Assembly (NCBI GenBank): GCA_026125385.1 | Contig: JAHCLG010000022.1 | Location: 1-38,548 of the forward strand | DNA: 38,548 nucleotides | DNA from: Legionellales bacterium | GTDB taxonomy: Bacteria > Pseudomonadota > Gammaproteobacteria > JAHCLG01 | Direction: 5' to 3' | Part shown: one piece after another, positions 34,478 to 38,548 of the stretch | Layout of the letters: each line of letters begins with the position of its first letter | Position numbering within the stretch: position 1 is the stretch's first letter | Notes under the pieces: model-generated | Databases searched by the model: none | What the model was told of the DNA's origin: nothing | The model's input: only the letters and a program-made list of their open reading frames with translations | Program-made: the position numbers and the translations under genes

Positions 34478-34491
34478 AATTTACTCTCTAG

Positions 34492-35091
34492 TTAATGTAA
34501 ACGGATTGGCGTATTTTCTTCATTTTCAGATTGCCACACTTCAAATTCTCCATATAGCAAAATGACCGCCATGCGTAAATATTCTAATACTTCGGTGTAG
34601 GAAACTTCATCATCTTCGCTGCCTTCGAGCATGGTGTGATCGACTTTAGCAATTTCGCTTAAATCGGCAACAATTTCGGAAAGTTCTTCATTATCGTCAA
34701 AATCTTCCAGTTGAATGCCAGCTAAACCTAATCCACACAGAAATCCTTGACACCATAACCCTAGCGACTCTATCCGCAAATTAATGCATTCTTCATCGTC
34801 AGGTAATAATAATTGAAACTCTAACATATTATCTTTTAGTTGTTGGCAACTAATTTCATACAAAGTTATGAAGATATCTCGCGAAACTTTTTCGTCGACC
34901 TGTTGCGGCGTATCCAGCACGCCCAGCAAAGCTTCTAGCCAAGAACGCCCATTCATTTTATGTCCTGCGCAAATAAAGGCACAAATAATTCCATGCACTT
35001 CACAGGCATTGATAGTATTGCCCAACGCTTGATAGAGCTGGGCATTTAATTCTTGATAGGCAGGCAGAGGAAGTATTTTTTCTACACTCAT
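34492..35091 (-). CDS. ygfB: YgfB/UPF0149 family protein
   Basis: 199 aa from the ATG at 35091 (MSVEKILPLPAYQELNAQLY); a GTG 21 bases upstream is an alternative start and no strong ribosome-binding site decides between them. ACEVHGIICAFICAG corresponds to the family's HGL-x2-G segment. WCQGFLCGLGLAG is the central motif, and the acidic middle part and EVLEYLRMAVILLYGEF near the end are typical. The family's molecular role is not firmly established. The first gene of the ygfB-pepP-ubiH-ubiI operon, divergent from zapA, exactly as in E. coli. Confidence 0.88.
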   Translation of the reverse strand: MSVEKILPLPAYQELNAQLYQALGNTINACEVHGIICAFICAGHKMNGRSWLEALLGVLDTPQQVDEKVSRDIFITLYEISCQQLKDNMLEFQLLLPDDEECINLRIESLGLWCQGFLCGLGLAGIQLEDFDDNEELSEIVADLSEIAKVDHTMLEGSEDDEVSYTEVLEYLRMAVILLYGEFEVWQSENEENTPIRLH

Positions 35092-35238
35092 TATTGGGTT
35101 AATCCTAATCACGACTCGCTTGCGTCATTGTATACCGATTTTGCGTCAAAAGGCGAATATCGTGCGGGATAACAATTGACCCTAAGAGCGGATAAAACTA
35201 CACTAGAATCATTCACCGCTGGCGATTAAGGTTTCTCC

Positions 35239-35457
35239 ATGGATACACCCGAACTACAGGATTTAGCATTACACACGGATGCCTTATTAAAAACGTGTCG
35301 ACGTTTGAAACAAGAAAATCAATATTTGCTCGACAAGCAAGCAGCGCTGTTGCGGGAACGTAATGAGTTAAAACAAAAAAATAATCAAGCGCTACAACAC
35401 ATCATGGATCTCATCGCTCGTTTGCAGAATTCTGGAGAAAATAATGACTCAAATTGA
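35239..35457 (+). CDS. ZapB-like coiled-coil protein (TIGR02449-type)
   Basis: 72 aa, mostly one coiled coil: LQDLALHTDALLKTCRRLKQ followed by leucine and glutamate heptads through RERNELKQKNN, then a short polar tail. Proteins of this kind are regularly encoded directly upstream of zapA in gammaproteobacteria (TIGR02449 family) and resemble the division factor ZapB in size and shape. A role with ZapA at the FtsZ ring is inferred from that context. It overlaps zapA by 14 nt. Confidence 0.8.
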   Translation: MDTPELQDLALHTDALLKTCRRLKQENQYLLDKQAALLRERNELKQKNNQALQHIMDLIARLQNSGENNDSN

Positions 35458-35758
35458 AAACATGACTACCGTACAAATTCTTGATAACCGTTACCATTTT
35501 CGTTGTGAAAGCAATCAAGAAGAAGCGGTGTTTCAAGCGGCATTGTTATTGGATGCCAAAATGCGCGAAATTCGCGAATTAAATAGTAATTTATCAATGG
35601 AACGGATTGCCGTCATGGCGGCCTTAAACGTGTGTCACGATTTTTTACGCTATCAAGCACACTGTGAAAATAGCAAGCAGGCCTTGAAACAAGACATTCA
35701 GTCCATTATCGAAAAAATTGCCAATGAACTAGTTTGTGTTGAGGATTCGCAATACTGA
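35444..35758 (+). CDS. zapA: Cell division protein ZapA
   Basis: 104 aa. ZapA binds FtsZ and cross-links its protofilaments at the division site. TVQILDNRYHFRCESNQEEA is the conserved N-terminal strand pair. AALLLDAKMREIRE and MERIAVMAALNVCHDFL form the helical dimer core, and a C-terminal coiled coil follows. TCTGGAG in the preceding gene serves as ribosome-binding site. It precedes 6S RNA, the standard gammaproteobacterial order. Confidence 0.93.
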   Translation: MTQIENMTTVQILDNRYHFRCESNQEEAVFQAALLLDAKMREIRELNSNLSMERIAVMAALNVCHDFLRYQAHCENSKQALKQDIQSIIEKIANELVCVEDSQY

Positions 35759-35884
35759 GATCGTGCTCATTGATGTTTGAGTACAGCCGCGCCGCTGCTA
35801 CGCAATAAAAAAAGCAGCGGAGAAAAAAATCAATGAAATGTCACACACTCTAGCCCAAAATGAATAATTAGCGTTATAATAAAA

Positions 35885-36066
35885 GTGTCTCTGCGATGAT
35901 CGTTATTAGGTAACGTATACTTGACCAACGTTTTAAGCAAGGGGTTCATCCTGCTGTTACTGTTGTGCAAGCTTATCGTGAATAAGAAGCCTGAGGTAAC
36001 ACATCCGATCCCCACCTGATGAGTTTCAGGTTCAAGTCACTGGACCTAGTAATGTAGCAGAGACCT
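35885..36066 (+). ncRNA. ssrS: 6S RNA
   Basis: About 182 nt lie between zapA and fau, the conserved location of ssrS in gammaproteobacteria. The terminal stem is perfect over 8 bp: GTCTCTGC (35887-35894) with GCAGAGAC (36057-36064). It opens into a long irregular hairpin with a large internal bulge, as 6S RNAs do. 6S RNA mimics an open promoter and sequesters sigma70 RNA polymerase in stationary phase. Exact ends are inferred from the stem. Confidence 0.88.
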
Positions 36067-36081
36067 TTCATAGGATGTGCA

Positions 36082-36669
36082 ATGGATTTATCTCAATTAC
36101 GTCAACACTTAATTCAACAACGGTTGCAACTTTCCCAGCAAGCGATCCTACTCGCCAGCCAGCAAGTAGCTGAACGTGTTTCTCAATTGAAAGACTATCA
36201 ACAGGCCAACCATCTTGCCGCCTATTGTGCTGTGAATAATGAAATTGATCCTAGGAGCCTAATTCAGCAAGCATGGCTTCAACAAAAAACCGTTTATTTG
36301 CCCGTATTAAATCCTAACCGTTCAAAACAATTATTATTTTCACCGTTTAATGATCATCATATTTTACAAAAAAATCATCTTAATATTCCAGAACCGCAAA
36401 ATGATCAGAATGTTTTTCAAGAAGCGTCTTGTTTAGATTTGGTCATTACACCACTGGTTGCATGTGATACGGCTGGCCATCGTATCGGGATGGGGGGCGG
36501 ATTTTATGATGCGACATTTGCTTTTTTAAATAAAACTTCTTCAGCAAAACCCATCTTGCTCGGCATTGCTTATGATTTTCAAATCATTGAAAAAATAATT
36601 CCTAATGAATGGGATGTGGATTTAGATATTATTGTCACACCGACACGAATTTTTTATGCTCATTCTTAA
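36082..36669 (+). CDS. fau: 5-formyltetrahydrofolate cyclo-ligase
   Basis: 195 aa. It converts 5-formyl-THF to 5,10-methenyl-THF using ATP, recycling the inhibitory folate produced by glycine/serine metabolism. AAYCAVNNEIDPRSLI is the conserved substrate-side segment; LVITPLVACDTAGHRIGMGGGFYD contains the ATP-binding motif. IPNEWDVDLDIIVTPTRIF ends the fold. It lies 15 nt past 6S RNA, with which it is often co-transcribed in this group. Confidence 0.93.
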   Translation: MDLSQLRQHLIQQRLQLSQQAILLASQQVAERVSQLKDYQQANHLAAYCAVNNEIDPRSLIQQAWLQQKTVYLPVLNPNRSKQLLFSPFNDHHILQKNHLNIPEPQNDQNVFQEASCLDLVITPLVACDTAGHRIGMGGGFYDATFAFLNKTSSAKPILLGIAYDFQIIEKIIPNEWDVDLDIIVTPTRIFYAHS

Positions 36670-36676
36670 AGGTAGG

Positions 36677-36982
36677 TTAAATAATCGCTTCAATCCCGCG
36701 TTCAGCGATTAAATTAAGTAATTTTACCGCCGCACCATTGGGTTTTCGCTCACCCATTTCCCATTGTTTAATCGCAGATTGACTCACATTTAATAATTTG
36801 GCGAATACAGACTGACTGATTCTGCACTGTAAGCGTAATTGCTTAATTTTTTTGGGGGAAAATGATTTAATTTTTTTAGTTTTTAGCAAATCAAATTCTC
36901 GCATAGTGGTAATTTCTATGATTCCAGCATCGTACAGGCTCTTGGCTGAATTTTGAACGAGTTTTTCAATTTTGCTCACCAT
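36677..36982 (-). CDS. XRE-family antitoxin (HigA-2/NadS-like)
   Basis: 101 aa. The N-terminal 50 residues are the toxin-contacting part typical of this class. The C-terminal helix-turn-helix is KIKQLRLQCRISQSVFAKLL then NVSQSAIKQWEMGERKPNGA, ending AVKLLNLIAERGIEAI, the family signature. The ribosome-binding site GAGGTAAT precedes the ATG. It would neutralise and autoregulate with the upstream RelE/HigB-type toxin. Because that toxin gene has an internal stop, this may be an orphan antitoxin. The gap to the toxin stop is 2 nt. Confidence 0.85.
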   Translation of the reverse strand: MVSKIEKLVQNSAKSLYDAGIIEITTMREFDLLKTKKIKSFSPKKIKQLRLQCRISQSVFAKLLNVSQSAIKQWEMGERKPNGAAVKLLNLIAERGIEAII

Positions 36983-36984
36983 TG

Positions 36985-37350
36985 TTATATTACCTCAATG
37001 AGTTCCCCTAACTTAATTGCTTCTTTCAGTTGATGTTCCGTAAAGTTCAGTAAAGTTTTCGCGTATAATTTTAAATGTAATTCATCATTTTTAGAAATAT
37101 TTTCTTTATTATTCTTCGAGAAACCATGAATAAAAATAATTCTGTGATTCATTCTGAAGGCAACCAGTAATCTTGCACCACTTCGTTTGCCTCGTTCCGA
37201 TAGCGTAATTCTCTTTTTTAACAATCACTGCCCTAAATCTGCATCTATTAAATTGTTCATGATTTCATTTGATGCTTGTTTCAAATGTTCGTCAAACAGT
37301 CTCATTTTTAGCATCCATTTAGCAAACTGATAATGTTTGTATATCTTCAC
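36985..37350 (-). pseudogene. RelE/HigB-2-type toxin gene interrupted by an in-frame TGA
   Basis: Reading from a GTG at 37350 (AGGG upstream) gives KIYKHYQFAKWMLKMRLFDE and then NLIDADLGQ, a TGA at 37225-37227, and in the same frame LLKKRITLSERGKRSGARLL, VAFRMNHRIIFIHGFSKNN and a C-terminus ending LGELIEVI. Together these 121 codons match the full HigB-2/YhjX-style toxin layout (IDADLGGG-x-KxRIxxxGxGKSGG), with the stop exactly where one or two codons of that loop belong. No frameshift is present. The fragment after the stop (79 codons, TTG-initiated) lacks the N-terminal helix and has no ribosome-binding site. Hence probably inactive. Confidence 0.75.
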
Positions 37351-37534
37351 ATCATAGACCCTATATTAATAAGCATGTCACATTGTGACGCCTTTTTCAA
37401 ACTTAATTCAGCCACCCTGTGTTTTCATTTTTAGCCAATTTAACACGATTTTAAAACTTGATTACGTTTGTGAGTTTGCACTGCATGAGGTTTTGGTCAA
37501 CAATACTTACCCTAAACTACGATGAGGATTCACC

Positions 37535-37996
37535 ATGAATTATTGGTTAATGAAAACAGAACCGTCCACGTTCAGCATTGATGATTTAATGGCACGACCA
37601 CGACAAACTGAGGCGTGGGATGGAGTACGCAATTATCAGGCACGTAACATGATGCGGGATGACATGCAAAAAGGGGATCAAGTATTATTTTATCACTCCA
37701 ACTGTCAACCGCCTGGCATTGTTGGCATTGCAGAAATTGTGCGTGAGGCCTATCAGGATCCCACCGCCTTCGATCCTAAGAGCCCATATTACGATCACAA
37801 AAGTGTGCCAGAAAAGCCGCGGTGGGTAATGGTCGATGTGAAATTTAAACAAAAATTTCCTCATATGTTAAGCCTGGATGAATTACGCCAAGTTCCTGCG
37901 TTAAACAGTATGTTGTTATTACGCAAAGGTAATCGCCTTTCGATTACGCCAGTTACCGCCACAGAATGGAAAACGATTCTGCAGTTGGTTAAGTAA
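37535..37996 (+). CDS. EVE-domain protein
   Basis: 153 aa, a single EVE domain of the PUA-like fold. YWLMKTEPSTFSIDDL is the conserved opening. WDGVRNYQARNMMRDDMQKG and VLFYHSNCQPPGIVGIAEIV form the aromatic pocket that binds modified bases in this family. EKPRWVMVDVKF and LLRKGNRLSITPV complete it. EVE proteins recognise modified nucleotides in DNA or RNA; in many gammaproteobacteria this gene lies near fau/6S RNA as here, which suggests a housekeeping role rather than a defence one. The ribosome-binding site GAGGA precedes the ATG. Confidence 0.9.
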   Translation: MNYWLMKTEPSTFSIDDLMARPRQTEAWDGVRNYQARNMMRDDMQKGDQVLFYHSNCQPPGIVGIAEIVREAYQDPTAFDPKSPYYDHKSVPEKPRWVMVDVKFKQKFPHMLSLDELRQVPALNSMLLLRKGNRLSITPVTATEWKTILQLVK

Positions 37997-38064
37997 ATTT
38001 ATTGTCATCGCCTAAATAATCGCGTTACAATTTTCTTATCGTTATTTCTCATCGAGTGAGCACC

Positions 38065-38548
38065 ATGAAAATATTCAATATAATGGGCGGATGTGGTTTA
38101 TTGATTGCGGTTTTTATGACGGCACACGCTGAAAATTTTAATGTCGCCACAGGAAAAATTCTTGATGATCATGATGCTAAAATAAAATGTCCCTTAGTGT
38201 GTGCCAATGCGCATAGCAAATGGACTGGCCAATGGAACAATATGCAAGGTGGTCAATTGGCAGTTTGCGTTTGTGATAACGCTGCATCTCAGAAAAAATC
38301 TCCTGCTTTAACTCCTTCTGAACAAGCTGCTCCTGAAAATTCAGAGGATGACGATTTTAATTCAGACAATAATCTTCCTCATGAAGTCGCTTGCCATAAA
38401 CGCAATATTGATGCCGGCAAAATTTATAATAATTATGATGCTGAGCAAAGTTGCTCACGCGTGTGTGCGTGGGAAGGCGGGGAATGGACCCATCATTGGT
38501 CATCACAAGGACAAACTTCATTTTGTGAATGTACTATCTGCGGGAATA
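38065..38548 (+). CDS. Secreted protein with two mannan-binding-lectin-like (MVL/MVN) repeats, 3' end outside window
   Basis: 161 residues are visible, running off the window end. Residues 1-22 are a signal peptide ending AHA/EN. Two repeats follow. Repeat 1 (about 25-71) has ATGKILDDHDAKIKC, WTGQW and the CVC end. Repeat 2 (about 107-157) has IDAGKIYNNYDAEQSC, EWTHHW and CEC. Both have the G-x-I/L-x-N/D-x-x-D-A...C...C...W-T-x-x-W...C-x-C plan of the mannan-binding-lectin domain of Microcystis viridis lectin. They are joined by an acidic, Pro/Ser-rich linker (75-105). The conserved cysteines suggest disulfides in the periplasm or outside. Sugar binding is inferred from family. Confidence 0.6.
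   Translation, partial: MKIFNIMGGCGLLIAVFMTAHAENFNVATGKILDDHDAKIKCPLVCANAHSKWTGQWNNMQGGQLAVCVCDNAASQKKSPALTPSEQAAPENSEDDDFNSDNNLPHEVACHKRNIDAGKIYNNYDAEQSCSRVCAWEGGEWTHHWSSQGQTSFCECTICGN

Noticed and set aside
36985-37224. 79-codon TTG ORF as an independent small gene
   Set aside because: It is the C-terminal two thirds of a toxin reading frame that continues upstream past a TGA, and has no ribosome-binding site of its own.
37535-37996. EVE-domain protein as part of a defence island with the adjacent toxin-antitoxin locus
   Set aside because: EVE genes commonly sit near 6S RNA/fau in gammaproteobacteria, and no restriction or modification-dependent nuclease is nearby.
1-38548. CRISPR array, insertion sequence or prophage
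   Set aside because: No regularly spaced repeats, transposase or phage structural genes were seen. The only mobility gene is the recombinase fragment at the left edge.

Overview
The window is an AT-rich, gene-dense piece of a gammaproteobacterial chromosome. Gene content suggests Legionellales or a relative: a glycine decarboxylase split into GcvPA/GcvPB, a Legionella/Coxiella-type malate dehydrogenase, small exported proteins of unknown function, and a candidate CsrA-titrating RNA. The order assignment is inference. The strongest anchor is conserved synteny at 24.9-37 kb. It matches the E. coli neighbourhood ygfB-pepP-ubiH-ubiI and gcvT-gcvH-gcvP on one strand, diverging from zapA-ssrS(6S RNA)-fau.

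Layout. 0-1.75 kb: the C-terminal end of a tyrosine recombinase cut by the window edge, an exported WrbA-like flavodoxin, and a convergent glutathione S-transferase. 1.85-8.9 kb (minus strand): a five-gene, translationally overlapping signalling operon. It encodes a 1333-aa membrane hybrid histidine kinase, CheR, a stand-alone CheB methylesterase domain, a receiver-kinase and a single-domain receiver. No MCP, CheW or CheA is present in the window. 9.2-15.4 kb (plus): pcnB-folK-acs, then lipA and a DUF945/YdgA-like gene. 15.6-15.96 kb: a probable non-coding RNA with a sigma70-like promoter, eleven GGA motifs (at least two in hairpin loops) and a strong intrinsic terminator, as in CsrB/RsmZ RNAs. 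16.0-19.9 kb: a small coiled-coil protein, an unrecognised 435-aa protein and an FUSC-type membrane protein. 20.0-24.8 kb: hemW, nudE-mdh, a CtlX-type amidinohydrolase, a small exported protein and an unknown protein.

24.9-29.7 kb (minus): gcvT-gcvH-gcvPA-gcvPB-dgkA. 29.7-30.7 kb: gene debris and a higBA toxin-antitoxin pair inserted into the otherwise conserved gcv/ubi synteny. 30.7-35.1 kb (minus): ygfB-pepP-ubiH-ubiI. 35.2-36.7 kb (plus): a ZapB-like coiled coil, zapA, 6S RNA and fau. 36.7-37.35 kb (minus): a second toxin-antitoxin locus whose toxin gene is broken by an in-frame TGA. 37.5-38.5 kb: an EVE-domain protein and the start of a secreted protein with two mannan-binding-lectin-like repeats, cut by the window end.

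Functional links: LipA makes the lipoyl group carried by GcvH. GcvT, GcvPA/PB and GcvH make 5,10-methylene-THF from glycine, while FolK and Fau act in folate synthesis and folate salvage. UbiH and UbiI act in ubiquinone synthesis and Mdh in the TCA cycle. 6S RNA and the candidate CsrB-like RNA would be global regulators of growth phase.
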